Shown here: positions 8,029 to 17,400 of the stretch, piece by piece | How positions within the stretch are numbered: position 1 is the stretch's first letter | Layout of the letters: every line of letters starts with the position of its first letter | Assembly (NCBI RefSeq): GCF_018614195.1 | Contig: NZ_JAGGOT010000010.1 | Coordinates: 124,001 to 188,000 of the forward strand | DNA length: 64,000 nucleotides | Direction: 5' to 3' | DNA from: Streptomyces sp. ISL-43 | Lineage (GTDB): Bacteria; Actinomycetota; Actinomycetes; Streptomycetales; Streptomycetaceae | Program-made: the position numbers and the translations under genes | The notes under the pieces: model-generated | Seen by the model: only the letters and a program-made list of their open reading frames with translations | The model's database searches: none | What the model was told of the DNA's origin: nothing

Positions 8029-9198
8029 GTGAGCCAGTACCAGTACTACGAGTTCCAAGCCATCGAGCGACCCTTGACCAAGGACGAGCTCGAGCATGTC
8101 CGGGCCCTGTCGAGCCGGGCCCGGATCAGCGCGACGCACTTCGTCAACGAGTACCACTACGGCGACTTTCGCGGCGACGAGCGCAAACTGATGGAACAGC
8201 TGTATGACGCCCACTTGTACTTCGCCGACTGGGGCTCGCGGCGCCTGATGCTGCGCCTGCCCACTGCACTGCTGCCCGCCCGTAGCGCCGAACCGTACTG
8301 CGCGGAAGACGCCTTGTCCTGCTGGACCAGGAAAGGGCACCTGCTGCTCGATTTCCCCTACTCGGCCGAGGACGGCGGCGAGTGGGACTTCGAGCGGTCC
8401 TACACCCTCGCCTCCTTCACCACCCTGCGTACCGAACTCGCCGCAGGCGACCTGCGCCCCCTCTATCTAGCCTGGCTCTCCGCGCTCACCCGGTGGGAGT
8501 TGGAGGAGGACGTCGACGAGGACGAGTACACCGCCACCATCGAGCCGCCCGTACCCGCCGGCCTTGCCCAACTCACCGGTGCGCAACAGACCTTGGCGGA
8601 CTTCCTGCACATCGACCCGCACCTGCTCACCGCGGCTGCCCGCGCCAGCGGTGCCGCCCCTTCACAGACAGTCGACAAGGACGCACTCGCCGCCTGGATC
8701 CGCGCCCTGCCCGGGCGCGACAAGGACACCCTGCTGCTTAACGCCGCCCTGGGCAGCGCCCCACAGCCGGGCCCCGCGCTGCTGGCCCGCCACCGCGCCG
8801 CGTCCCACGGCACAGCCGAACCCTCCACCACCACCCGGCGCCGCTCAGCCGCGGAGCTCCTCGACGCCGCCCACGGGGTGCGCAACGAGCACACCCAGCA
8901 GCAGGAACAGGCCCGCGCCCAGGCCCGCCGGGCCCAACAGCAGGCCCGGGAGAGCCACCTGGACCACCTGGCCGAGAACGCCGAGCGATCCTGGCAGGAC
9001 ATCGCCGACCTGATCGGGCAGAAGCAGCCCGGCCCCTACAACGCCGCCGTCACCCTCCTGAAAGATCTCCGCGAGGTCCACGACCGGGCCGGCACCCCCG
9101 AGGAGTTCGCGCGGCGCCTGCACGACCTGCGCGAGCAGCACCGCGGCAAGCCCTCGCTGATGCGGCGCCTCACCGACGCCGGGCTGACAGCCCGCTGA
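8029..9198 (+). CDS. Conserved protein of unknown function with coiled-coil C-terminal half
   Basis: 389 residues, GTG start; no strong ribosome binding site. The N-terminus (SQYQYYEFQAIERPL, then a conserved FVNEYHYGDFRGD stretch at about residues 38-50) looks like a family I recall as widespread but unnamed in bacteria; this cannot be checked here. Residues about 50-200 are mixed alpha/beta with many aromatics. From about residue 270 the protein is Arg/Gln/Ala-rich and predicted coiled coil (ARAQARRAQQQARES). A compact helical tail ends it. No catalytic motif or membrane segment is seen. It is divergent from the oxygenase and convergent, with a 7-bp gap, to the next gene. Function unknown. 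Confidence 0.7.
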   Translation: MSQYQYYEFQAIERPLTKDELEHVRALSSRARISATHFVNEYHYGDFRGDERKLMEQLYDAHLYFADWGSRRLMLRLPTALLPARSAEPYCAEDALSCWTRKGHLLLDFPYSAEDGGEWDFERSYTLASFTTLRTELAAGDLRPLYLAWLSALTRWELEEDVDEDEYTATIEPPVPAGLAQLTGAQQTLADFLHIDPHLLTAAARASGAAPSQTVDKDALAAWIRALPGRDKDTLLLNAALGSAPQPGPALLARHRAASHGTAEPSTTTRRRSAAELLDAAHGVRNEHTQQQEQARAQARRAQQQARESHLDHLAENAERSWQDIADLIGQKQPGPYNAAVTLLKDLREVHDRAGTPEEFARRLHDLREQHRGKPSLMRRLTDAGLTAR

Positions 9199-9205
9199 GC
9201 CGCGC

Positions 9206-10474
9206 TCAGATGCGGCCGCTTGGGCCCTCGGCCAGGAGGCGGAGGGCGGCGAGGGCTGCCGGGCGGCCCGTGGCGGACAGGGAGATCGGAGCGCCGCTGG
9301 ACCGCTCCGGCTCGAGGTAACCGAGTTCGCGGCCGATGTGCCAGAACCTCCACAGCAGCCGCTCGGTTTCATTCCCCTCCATCGCGGTGCCATCGCCATG
9401 GGTGAAACCCGCAGCGAGCACCGGATGTACAACATCGCGCAGGTCCTCGCGGAGCCGGGGCTCCGCCCACAAGGCGCACAGGGCGGACTCGGCTACCTGC
9501 CGCTCAGCTGCCGTGGTGCCCAGCCAGGCCAGCGCGGCCGTGTGCTCGCGCAGGCGAGGATCCGTCAGCTGAACACGGCCGGCAGCCGACAGCTTGAGCA
9601 CACGATGACGCTTGGTCACCAGTCGGTGAGTGCGGGCGAGTTCATGCAGATCAGCCAGCTGGTAGAGGTCCGCCTCCGAGCGCGGTCCCTTGCCGATCGG
9701 GTACCAGTGCGGGTAGCGGGCAAACGCGGCAGCCACCAGTTCCCGCGGCAGGTAGCCGGCCTGCGTCAAGGTGACGCCGTCACCGATCTGCTCCAGCAGC
9801 CACCGCAGCGGCTCAGCCGTGTCCACGGGCGCCGCAGAAGACACCGCCAAGGCAGGCAGGACGGCGGCGAGCAGGACGCGACGCTCAGTCGGGGGCGCCG
9901 CGGCCCACAACTCGCGCCGTTCGCTGCGGACGGCCTCCAGCGGGGCACGGCCCCCGAACACGGGCTGCGCGGTGGTGAGCCAGTGCTGGACGAGACGTCG
10001 ACGCGCGGCCGGGAACGTACGTGCGTCCGGGTCGAGGTCGCCCTCGTCCAGGGCCTGCTCCAGTCGGCGTTCGAGGTTGGCACGGGCCAACGCTTCCTGG
10101 ATGCCCATGACCTCCCCCCAGCTCAGCTCGGCCACGTCCGGCGGGCTCGTGGGCGAGGCAGCCGCAGCCTTTCGGTAGGCTGCGAAGCCCGCCTCCTCGG
10201 AGCGCTGCCAGGCCGCCAGCACCTGAGCGGTGGTCGCGCTCGTGCACACCGCGACGGCCCGAACGCGACCGACCCCCGCCAGCAGGTCCGCCAGGACAGC
10301 GACGGCCCACTGCTGCTCAGATGTGTCCGCAGGCCACTTGCGAGGCAGCTCATACCAGCAGAATCGTTCGACCGCAGCCACCGAGAGCGCGACGAGCGGG
10401 TCGCCGTCCGGCACCAGCCAACGCAGCAGGCGCTGTGCCATCGCCTCGTCCGCCGCCAGCACCGTCACCTCCAC
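9206..10474 (-). CDS. Protein of unknown function, island cargo
   Basis: 422 residues from GTG at 10474; another in-frame GTG two codons on is possible. It is soluble and helix-rich with many Trp, Arg and Leu residues. The middle (about 240-310) contains a winged-helix-like unit: LTQAGYLPRELV, then a basic stretch ending LKLSAAGRVQL. I associate that pattern with C-terminal regions of actinobacterial pRiA4b-ORF3-type proteins, but the characteristic N-terminal domain of that family is absent. It is the last intact gene before the right att site. No function can be assigned. Confidence 0.65.
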   Translation of the reverse strand: MEVTVLAADEAMAQRLLRWLVPDGDPLVALSVAAVERFCWYELPRKWPADTSEQQWAVAVLADLLAGVGRVRAVAVCTSATTAQVLAAWQRSEEAGFAAYRKAAAASPTSPPDVAELSWGEVMGIQEALARANLERRLEQALDEGDLDPDARTFPAARRRLVQHWLTTAQPVFGGRAPLEAVRSERRELWAAAPPTERRVLLAAVLPALAVSSAAPVDTAEPLRWLLEQIGDGVTLTQAGYLPRELVAAAFARYPHWYPIGKGPRSEADLYQLADLHELARTHRLVTKRHRVLKLSAAGRVQLTDPRLREHTAALAWLGTTAAERQVAESALCALWAEPRLREDLRDVVHPVLAAGFTHGDGTAMEGNETERLLWRFWHIGRELGYLEPERSSGAPISLSATGRPAALAALRLLAEGPSGRI

Positions 10475-10501
10475 CGCGCTCTGAATCTACTGGCCGATCC
10501 T

Positions 10502-10529
10502 CCCACGGACGGGGGTTCCCGTCCGTGGG
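10502..10529. promoter_or_regulatory. Perfect 12-bp hairpin upstream of the 9206-10474 gene
   Basis: CCCACGGACGGG and CCCGTCCGTGGG flank a GGTT loop, 28 bases upstream of the GTG start at 10474. There is no T-run on either side. It could be a leader hairpin, an operator or a weak terminator. No upstream minus-strand gene needs terminating here, which favours a regulatory or RNA-stability role. Confidence 0.4.
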
Positions 10530-10735
10530 CGACGCTACGGCGACCGGCATCAGGCCGCCGGCAAGGCCTTTGGGCGTCACCGAACACCTCCGCGCAGAGG
10601 GCTGCCCCTTGCACCACGACCGCTGGAAGCCGGGAACCGTCCGGTCACCTCCTTCTCCCACACCCTCGCCGACCTCGACCATCTCCTCGACGCAGTCCGC
10701 CGGCATACGCACTGACCGTGCATCCAGGGGCGGGG

Positions 10736-10959
10736 TGGCGCTTCCCAACGCGACACTGGAGGCACGGAACGTCGAAGCCGTCTCCGCCGACGACTTCGTT
10801 CTGGCCCAGATCGATCTCGATCGACAGCGGGTCTTCGCCGCCGTCCAACAGATCGCCGACTCCTGGCGAAAGCCACCCGGCACCACGGGCGATGCGCTTG
10901 ACCGACTGGAGCGAGACGGCCTCCTGGAGTCGGCCGCCGCTCTCCACGGCGGCCGGTAG
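10736..10959 (+). pseudogene. C-terminal remnant of a PIN-domain toxin gene (right copy)
   Basis: In-frame sequence ARNVEAVSADDFVLAQIDLD, continuing to LDRLERDGLLESAAALHGGR and stop, matches the C-terminal third of actinobacterial PIN-domain proteins. The upstream two thirds with the acidic active site is missing and there is no start or ribosome binding site. Its last 20 codons match the shorter fragment at 4031-4086. It lies just beyond the tRNA terminator, inside the right end of the island. Confidence 0.55.
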
Positions 10960-11044
10960 TCCCGACACAATTCCCGCATCCAGCGCTCACGCACGGGGTC
11001 CCGTACCCCAGCTGCGGTGTGCGCCGACAGGCTCCGGAAATAGC

Positions 11045-11082
11045 AAAACCCCCAGGTCACGGCGAGTGAGTCCTGGGGGTTC
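11045..11082 (-). terminator. tRNA-Thr terminator
   Basis: Stem AACCCCCAGG/CCTGGGGGTT, followed on the minus strand by TTTTG. It lies 6 bases downstream of the tRNA 3' end and is duplicated in slightly diverged form at 4189-4225. Confidence 0.78.
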
Positions 11083-11086
11083 TACA

Positions 11087-11129
11087 GAGCCGCCTTCGGG
11101 ATTCGAACCCGAGACCTACGCATTACGAG
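11087..11129 (-). repeat. attR: 3' half of the intact tRNA-Thr
   Basis: 43 bases identical to 4231-4273. Here the repeat is continuous with the tRNA 5' half, so the gene is whole. The crossover would have been between the anticodon loop and the acceptor end. Confidence 0.88.
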
Positions 11130-11161
11130 TGCGTTGCTCTGGCCAGCTGAGCTAAGGCGGC
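11088..11161 (-). tRNA. tRNA-Thr (CGT anticodon)
   Basis: The 74-nt gene folds as a full cloverleaf: acceptor GCCGCCT/AGGCGGC, D arm with AGCTCAGCTGG, anticodon loop CTCGTAA giving CGT for ACG codons, and T arm GGTTCGAATCC. CCA is not encoded. The gene serves as the integration site of the adjacent island. Its 3' half may be supplied by the island itself, so the tRNA stays functional. Confidence 0.96.
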
Positions 11162-11301
11162 ACCGCTGGGATGACAAGAATTTCCCTGGTGGGAGGCTCT
11201 CATCAGCAGCGGCGCCAAGTCTACAGGGTTAAACGGGGTGCCCCGAACCGGGTCCCGCGGCAGGTCCGGAGGGCCGTTCCGGGGCCCGTTCCGGGCCGGT
11301 G

Positions 11302-12873
11302 TCAGCACTTCTTGCCGTCCGCCGGAGCGGTGCCCTCCAGGAGGTAGCGGTTGATCGCCGAGTCGATGCAGTCGCTGCCCCGGCCGTACGCCGTGTGGCC
11401 GTCCCCGTCGTACGTCAGCAGCACGCCCGACTCGAGCTGGCCGGCCAGAGCCTGGGCCCACTTGTACGGGGTGGCCGGGTCGCGGGTGGTGCCGACCACC
11501 ACGATCGGCGGGGCGCCCTTCGCGTTCAGCGCGCGGGCCTCGCCGGTGGACTTGGCCGGCCAGTACGTGCAGTTCAGCGAGGCCCAGGCGAGGCCCGCGC
11601 CGAAGACCGGGGAGGCCTTCTCGAAGGACGGCAGCGCCTTGTCGACCGCCGCGGGGCCGTCGAAGGCCGGGGGCTGGTCCAGGCAGTTGACGGCGGCGTT
11701 CGCGGACATGAGGTTGGCGTACTTGCCGTCCGCCTCACGCTCGTAATAGCTGTCGGCGAGCGCGAGCAGGCCGTTGCCGTCGTCCTCCTTGATCGCGGCC
11801 GTGAGCGCCTCGCGCAGCTGCGGCCAGGCGTTCTCGTCGTACAGCGCGGCGATCACACCGGTCGTGGCCAACGACTCGCCGACACCGTTGCGGGCCCGGT
11901 CCGTGGTGGGTACGGGCACGGCGTCGACTTTGCGGAAGAACTCCTTCAGGCGCGCCGCCACCTGGTCCGGGCTGCCCTGGCCGAGCGGGCAGTCGGGCTG
12001 CTTGGCGCAGTCCTGAGCGAAGGCGCGGAAGGCGGTCTCGAAGCCCTCGGTCTGGTCCCGGTTCAGTTCGAGCGCGGGCCTGGAGGGGTCCATCGCCCCG
12101 TCCAGGACCAGCCGGCCGGTCCGGCCTGGGAAGAGGTCGGCGTACGTCGCCCCGAGGAAGGTGCCGTACGAGGCTCCGACGTACGTCAGCTTCTCGTCGC
12201 CCAGCGCCGCACGGAGCACGTCCATGTCGCGGGCGGCGTCGACGGTGGACACGTGGGGCAGGATCCGCTGCGAGCGCGCCTGGCAGGCGGCCGCGAACTC
12301 CTTGAAGGCCGACACCAGCAGGGCCTGCTCCGCCGGGGTGTCCGGCGTCTGGTCCACCTGCGTGTACCGGTCCATGGCCGGGCCGGTCAGGCATTCCACG
12401 GGGCTGCTGCGGTCCACGCCGCGCGGGTCGAAGGAGACCATGTCGTAGGCGGCGCGCACCTTCGCCGGGTACCCGATGCCGGCGTACGCCTGGAGGTACC
12501 CGATGCCGGAGCCGCCCGGGCCGCCCGGGTTGACCACCAGCGAGCCGAGCCGCTCGCCGGGTCCGGTGGCCTTGCGGCGGGCCACCGCGATGTCGATGTC
12601 ACCGGACTCGGGGTGCTCGTAGTCCAGCGGGGCCTTCATGGTGGTGCAGTCGAAGCCGGGGACACCGCAGTCGCGCCAGCTCAGCTTCTGGTCGTAGTAC
12701 GGGCGCAGCGCGGCCGGGACGGCGCCCGGCTCGGCCGACGGCGCGGCGGAACCCCCGCCGGAGGAGGCGGCGGCGCTCGGTCCCCCCGGACCTCCCGACG
12801 TGCACCCTGAGAGCAGCAGCCCCGCGGCGGCGATCACGGTCCCGGTGGTGCGCAGCAGGCGACTGGTGTCCAT
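11302..12873 (-). CDS. Secreted lipoprotein alpha/beta-hydrolase, S33 tripeptidyl aminopeptidase-like (TAP C-terminal)
   Basis: 523 residues. A lipobox, LLLSGC with Cys24, follows a 22-residue signal, so the mature enzyme should be membrane-anchored outside the cell. A Ser/Gly/Pro linker (25-50) leads into an alpha/beta-hydrolase: oxyanion region NPGGPGGSG, nucleophile Ser235 in GASYGTFLG, catalytic Asp in GTTRDPATPY and His in GDGHTAYGR, the last two in the TAP-like C-terminal domain. Relatives (the SlpD/SlpE type of Streptomyces) remove N-terminal tripeptides from secreted proteins. It lies upstream of the tRNA-Thr on the same strand. It corresponds, from memory, to SCO3540. Peptidase specificity is inferred. 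Confidence 0.88.
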   Translation of the reverse strand: MDTSRLLRTTGTVIAAAGLLLSGCTSGGPGGPSAAASSGGGSAAPSAEPGAVPAALRPYYDQKLSWRDCGVPGFDCTTMKAPLDYEHPESGDIDIAVARRKATGPGERLGSLVVNPGGPGGSGIGYLQAYAGIGYPAKVRAAYDMVSFDPRGVDRSSPVECLTGPAMDRYTQVDQTPDTPAEQALLVSAFKEFAAACQARSQRILPHVSTVDAARDMDVLRAALGDEKLTYVGASYGTFLGATYADLFPGRTGRLVLDGAMDPSRPALELNRDQTEGFETAFRAFAQDCAKQPDCPLGQGSPDQVAARLKEFFRKVDAVPVPTTDRARNGVGESLATTGVIAALYDENAWPQLREALTAAIKEDDGNGLLALADSYYEREADGKYANLMSANAAVNCLDQPPAFDGPAAVDKALPSFEKASPVFGAGLAWASLNCTYWPAKSTGEARALNAKGAPPIVVVGTTRDPATPYKWAQALAGQLESGVLLTYDGDGHTAYGRGSDCIDSAINRYLLEGTAPADGKKC

Positions 12874-13133
12874 CCTTGGAGCCTACGGCCTGCGGGCCTG
12901 CCCGGGGCCGCGGCCCTCACGCCCGGCGGCGGGCGGCCGCACGGGGCCGGGCCGCCGCCCCGCACGGACCGGCCCCGTCCGGCAGGCGCCGCCCGGATCG
13001 CTCGAACGGGTGAAGCGGTCAACGGGGGTTGAAGCACCGGACACCTGCGAGCGGGGTGCCCTCGGGCCGGACACCCGTGAGCGACGCAGCGGCACCCTCG
13101 GGCAGGGCACCCGTGCGCGGCTCCCCGGACGGT

Positions 13134-14345
13134 TCAGCCCGCGCGCAGGGACATCGTCATCGCCTCGACCGCGAGCAGCGGGGCCACATTGCGGTCCAGT
13201 GCCTGCCGGCACGCGATGATCGCCTCGATACGCCGCAACGTGCGCTCGGGGCCCGAGGCCCGGGCGATCCGGTCCAGGTCCTGGCGTATCTCCTCGTTCG
13301 CGATGGCCAGCGAGGAGCCGAGCTGCAGGGCCAGCACGTCCCGGTAGAACCCGGTGAGATCGGTCAGCGCCAGGTCGAGGCTGTCGCGCTGCGTGCGCGT
13401 GCGCCGGCGCTTCTGCCGGTCCTCCAGCTCCTTCATCACGCCCGCCGTACCGCGCGGCATCCGCCCGCCCGTGCCGGCTCCGGCTCCGAGCGCGGCCCTC
13501 AGCTCCTCGGTCTCCTTGGTGTCCACCTCTTCCGCGACCTGCTTGGCGTCCTCGGCGGCGGCGTCCACCAGCTCCTGCGCGGCCTTGAGGCAGCCGCCCA
13601 CGTCGTCCACGCGCATCGGCAGCTTCAGCACGGTGGTCCGGCGGGAGCGGGCCGCCTCGTCGGTGGCGAGCCGGCGGGCCCGGCCGATGTGCCCCTGGGT
13701 CGCGCGGGCCGCGGCCTGCGCCACGGCCGGGTCGATGCCGTCGCGCCGGACCAGGACCTCCGCGACGGCGGACACCGGCGGGGTGCGCAGCGTCAGGTGG
13801 CGGCAGCGGGAGCGGATGGTGGGCAGCACGTCCTCCAGCGAGGGCGCGCACAGCAGCCACACGGTCCGCGGGGCGGGCTCCTCCACGGCCTTGAGCAGCA
13901 CGTTGCCCGCGCCCTCCGTCAGCCGGTCGGCGTCCTCCAGGACGATGACCTGCCAGCGTCCGACGGCCGGGGAGAGCTGCGCCCGGCGGACCAGTTCGCG
14001 GGTCTCCTTCACACCGATGGACAGCAGGTCGGTGCGGACGATCTCCACATCGGAGTGCGTGCCGATCACGGTGGTGTGGCAGCCGTCGCAGAACCCGCAG
14101 CCCGGCTCACCGCCGAGGGCCCGGTCCGGACTGGTGCACTGGAGCGCGGCCGCGAAGGCGCGCGCGGCGGTGGACCGGCCGGAGCCGGGCGGGCCGGTGA
14201 ACAGCCAGGCGTGCGTCATCTTGGAGGCGGCCGGCGGCTCCGTCCGCGCCTCGATGGCGGTGACCAGGGCGGCGGCGTCGCGGGCGGCGGCGGCCAGCTG
14301 CGTCTGGACCCGCTCCTGTCCCACCAGGTCGTCCCATACGGGCAT
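13134..14345 (-). CDS. holB: DNA polymerase III delta' subunit
   Basis: 403 residues from ATG at 14345 (MPVWDDLVGQ), the usual start of actinobacterial delta'. AAA+ clamp-loader fold: P-loop GPPGSGRS at 51-58, with Arg in place of the usual Lys; a zinc module with Cys70, Cys83, Cys86 and Cys89; then a Walker B-like VIVLEDADRL and an SRC-type motif (IRSRCRHL). Delta' subunits are often unable to hydrolyse ATP, which fits the altered P-loop. It assembles with gamma/tau and delta to load the sliding clamp. It lies 113 bp downstream of tmk on the same strand, as in S. coelicolor. Confidence 0.93.
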   Translation of the reverse strand: MPVWDDLVGQERVQTQLAAAARDAAALVTAIEARTEPPAASKMTHAWLFTGPPGSGRSTAARAFAAALQCTSPDRALGGEPGCGFCDGCHTTVIGTHSDVEIVRTDLLSIGVKETRELVRRAQLSPAVGRWQVIVLEDADRLTEGAGNVLLKAVEEPAPRTVWLLCAPSLEDVLPTIRSRCRHLTLRTPPVSAVAEVLVRRDGIDPAVAQAAARATQGHIGRARRLATDEAARSRRTTVLKLPMRVDDVGGCLKAAQELVDAAAEDAKQVAEEVDTKETEELRAALGAGAGTGGRMPRGTAGVMKELEDRQKRRRTRTQRDSLDLALTDLTGFYRDVLALQLGSSLAIANEEIRQDLDRIARASGPERTLRRIEAIIACRQALDRNVAPLLAVEAMTMSLRAG

Positions 14346-14458
14346 CCCGCCCACCGCCTTTCCCTCGCGTACCGTCCATGCCTGCTCACCCAGTGTGGCG
14401 GCTCCCACTGACAATCCCCGTCAGCCCGCCCCCACCCACCCGGTCACCCACCGCGCCG

Positions 14459-17400
14459 TCAGCCGCGGCGAGGACCCCGGCCTTCGTCGTCCTCGGCGTC
14501 CCGGCGCGGGCCCAGCAGCTCGTCCGCCAGCGTCGGCAGATCGTCCAGCGGGGTCTCCTCCGCCCAGTCCGAGCGGGCCCGGCGCGGCCGGCCGTCATCG
14601 CCGAGGACGGGCAGCTCGCGGGTCGCGTCGTTGCCCGAGTCGCGGAAGATGCCCGGCGGGACCCGGTCGGCCGGGTTCTCCTCGGGGCGCTGGGCCGTCG
14701 GGCGCGAGGCGGAGTAGGAGCCCCGGGACGACGGCGACCGCGTCGCCGCCCCACCCGCCGGACCCGTCGCGCGGACCGGCGGCAGCACGGAGGTTTCCGC
14801 CGCCGGATCCGCGGGGTCGAACTTCGGGACCGGCACCGTCTGGGTGACGTCGTCCGGCTGCACGACCCGCTTGACGGTCGGAGTCTCGATCGTCACTGCG
14901 TCATCGGGGTGCGGACCCTTGCGCAGGCCGGCGCCGGGCGCGGGTGCGGAAGGCGCGGCCGGCGCAGGGGCCACAGGCGCGGCGGTCGGTGCGGCAGTCG
15001 GTGCGGCCGCGGCCGGCAGGGCCGCGGAAGCCGCCGAAGCCGCCGCCGCCGCTGCCTTCGCCGCCGTCTCGGCCGCCGCGGCCTCGGCCAGCCGGCGCGC
15101 CTGCTCGGCCTTCAGCAGGGCCTCCTCGGCCCGGCGCTGCTTCTCCAGCCGGCGCTCCTCGGCCTCGGCGCGCAGCCGCGACTCCTCCTCCGCCTGCTTG
15201 CGCAGCCGCTCCTCCTCGGCCGCGCGGGCCTTCTCCTCGGCTTCCAGCCGCAGCCGCTCGGCCTCGGCCCGCTCCCTGGCCTCTTCCTCGGCGCGCAGCC
15301 GCTCCTCGCGGGCCTTGCGGGCTGCCTCTGCCTCGGCCTGGATGCGGGCTTCCTCCGCCTCGCGGGCCTTGCGGGCTTCCTCCTCGGCCAGCAGCCGGGC
15401 TTCCTCGGCCTTGCGCGCCGCCTCTTCCTGGGCCTTGCGCTCTGCCTCCTCCTCGGCACGGCGCCGGGCCTCCGCCTGCGCGGCGACCTCAGCCTCCGAG
15501 AGCGGCAGCATCCGGTCCAGGCGGTGGCGCACGACGGTGCTGACCGACTCCGGGTCCTGGCCCGCGTCGACCACCAGGTAGCGCCCGGGGTCGGCCGCGG
15601 CCAGCGTGAGGAATCCGGCCCGCACCCGCTGGTGGAACTCCGCCGGCTCCGACTCCAGCCGGTCCGGCGCCTCGGTGAACCGCTCCCGGGCCGTCTCCGG
15701 CGACACGTCGAGCAGGACGGTCAAGTTGGGTACGAGCCCGTCCGTGGCCCACCGCGAGATACGGGCGATCTCGGTCGGGGACAGATCGCGGCCGGCGCCC
15801 TGGTAGGCCACCGAGGAGTCGACGTAGCGGTCGGTGATGACGACGGCGCCGCGCTCCAGGGCGGGCCGCACGACGGTGTCCACGTGCTCGGCGCGGTCGG
15901 CCGCGTACAGGAGGGCCTCGGCGCGGTTCGACAGTCCCGCGGAGGACACGTCGAGCAGGATCGAGCGGAGCCGCTTGCCGACAGGGGTGGCCCCGGGCTC
16001 GCGCGTGACGACGACCTCGTGGCCCTTCGCCCGTATCCAGTCGGCGAGCGCCTCCACCTGGGTGGACTTGCCGGCCCCGTCGCCGCCCTCCAGGGCGATG
16101 AAGAACCCGGCGTCGGACGCGGCCTGCACCGGCTCCCCGCCGCGCAGCGCCTCGCGCAGGTCGCGGCGCAGCGGTACGCCGCTGCGGTCGTCGGCCTTGG
16201 CCAGTACGACGACGGCGACCGGCAGCAGTAGGGCGCCGACCAGCATCAGCGTGAAGGCCGCGCCGCCGTGCGCGAAGACGATCCCGGCGCCGTCCAGCCG
16301 GTGCGGCCCGATCGCCGCGGCCAGCAGCGGGGCGGCTACGGCGCCGACGCCCACGGCCACCCGGACGCCGGCCTGCAGGTGCTCGGTGACCCGGGCCCGG
16401 CGCAGCTCCTCGGTCTCCTGGTCCAGCAGCGTGTGCCCGGTGTTGGCGGCGACGCCGGAGGCGGTGCCGGCGAGCAGCGACAGGAACAGCACGGTCGCGG
16501 TGTCCGGGACCAGCCCGGTCAGCAGCAGCGCGAGGCCGGCCACGGCGATGGACAGGGCCAGCAGGCGGCGCCGGGACAGGGCCGGAAGGACCTTGCCGGC
16601 CTGGGTGGCGCGGATACCAAGGGCCGTGCCGCCGATCAGGGCCAGTACGGACAGCGAGAACGCGGCCGCTCCGCCCCCCAGGTCGGTGGCGTGCAGAACC
16701 GCCACGGCGGCGGCGGAAGCGATCGCTCCGGCGACGGCGGCGCAGGCGAGCACCAGGAGCGGAACGGCCCCGGTGCGCCCCTTCTCGGGCCGGTCCCCCG
16801 CCTTGGGGGCGCGCAGACCCTCCAGCGGGGAGCGCGGGCGCGGGGTCTTCGTGTCGGGCAGGACCAGCGGCAGCAGCAGGGACACGGACGCCGCGAAGAG
16901 GCCGGCGGCCACGTACGAGCCGAGCGCGGCCTGGTTGTCGGCGAACCAGCCGACTCCGAGTCCGAGGGCCTTGCCGATCAGGGTCGCGGCGAGCAGCGCG
17001 GCCGCGGCGATCGGCACGGCCGCGAAGGAGGTACGCAGATTCAGCCGGCGCAGTGCGTCGAGGTGGTCCGGGAGCGGCCGTACGGTCGCGCCCTCCGGCG
17101 GCGGCGCGGGCACCAGGCCGGGCGCGGCGCTGTCCTTGGCCAGCGCCCACACCCGCTCGGCCGCGCCGGAGACGAAGACGGTGGCGAGCAGGGCGGTCAG
17201 CGCGTGGGCCGGGATCCAGTCGAGCCACAGCGGGGCGACGACGAAGAGGCCGAGCCGGACGCCGTCGGCGCCGATCATCGTCCAGCGGCGGTCCAGCTTG
17301 CCGCCGGGGGCGGTGAGCTGGGCCAGGGGGCCCAGGAGCACGGCTCCGAAGAGGAGGGTGGACAGCACCCGGACGCCGAACACGGCGGCGATGGCGAGGG

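Larger units (their letters stand above)
4231..11129. mobile_element. 6.9-kb integrated genomic island in tRNA-Thr(CGT), no integrase seen
   Basis: The island is bounded by 43-bp direct repeats taken from the 3' half of tRNA-Thr; the intact tRNA is retained on the right and the displaced half is on the left. Cargo in order: VapB-like antitoxin, VapC-like PIN toxin, 2OG-Fe(II) oxygenase, a 389-residue and a 422-residue protein of unknown function, and a PIN-gene remnant. No tyrosine or serine recombinase, excisionase, replication or transfer gene is visible. It is therefore either a decayed integrative element or one mobilised in trans. Genes outside on both sides (defence operon on the left, secreted peptidase on the right) are not part of the repeat-bounded unit. 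Confidence 0.75.

Noticed and set aside
10575..10712. A frame ending RPVTSFSHTLADLDHLLDAVRRH looks like the tail of a PLP-dependent aminotransferase.
   Set aside because: Only about 30 residues match loosely, a frame change is needed for more, and there is no start or upstream domain. Too weak to call a pseudogene.
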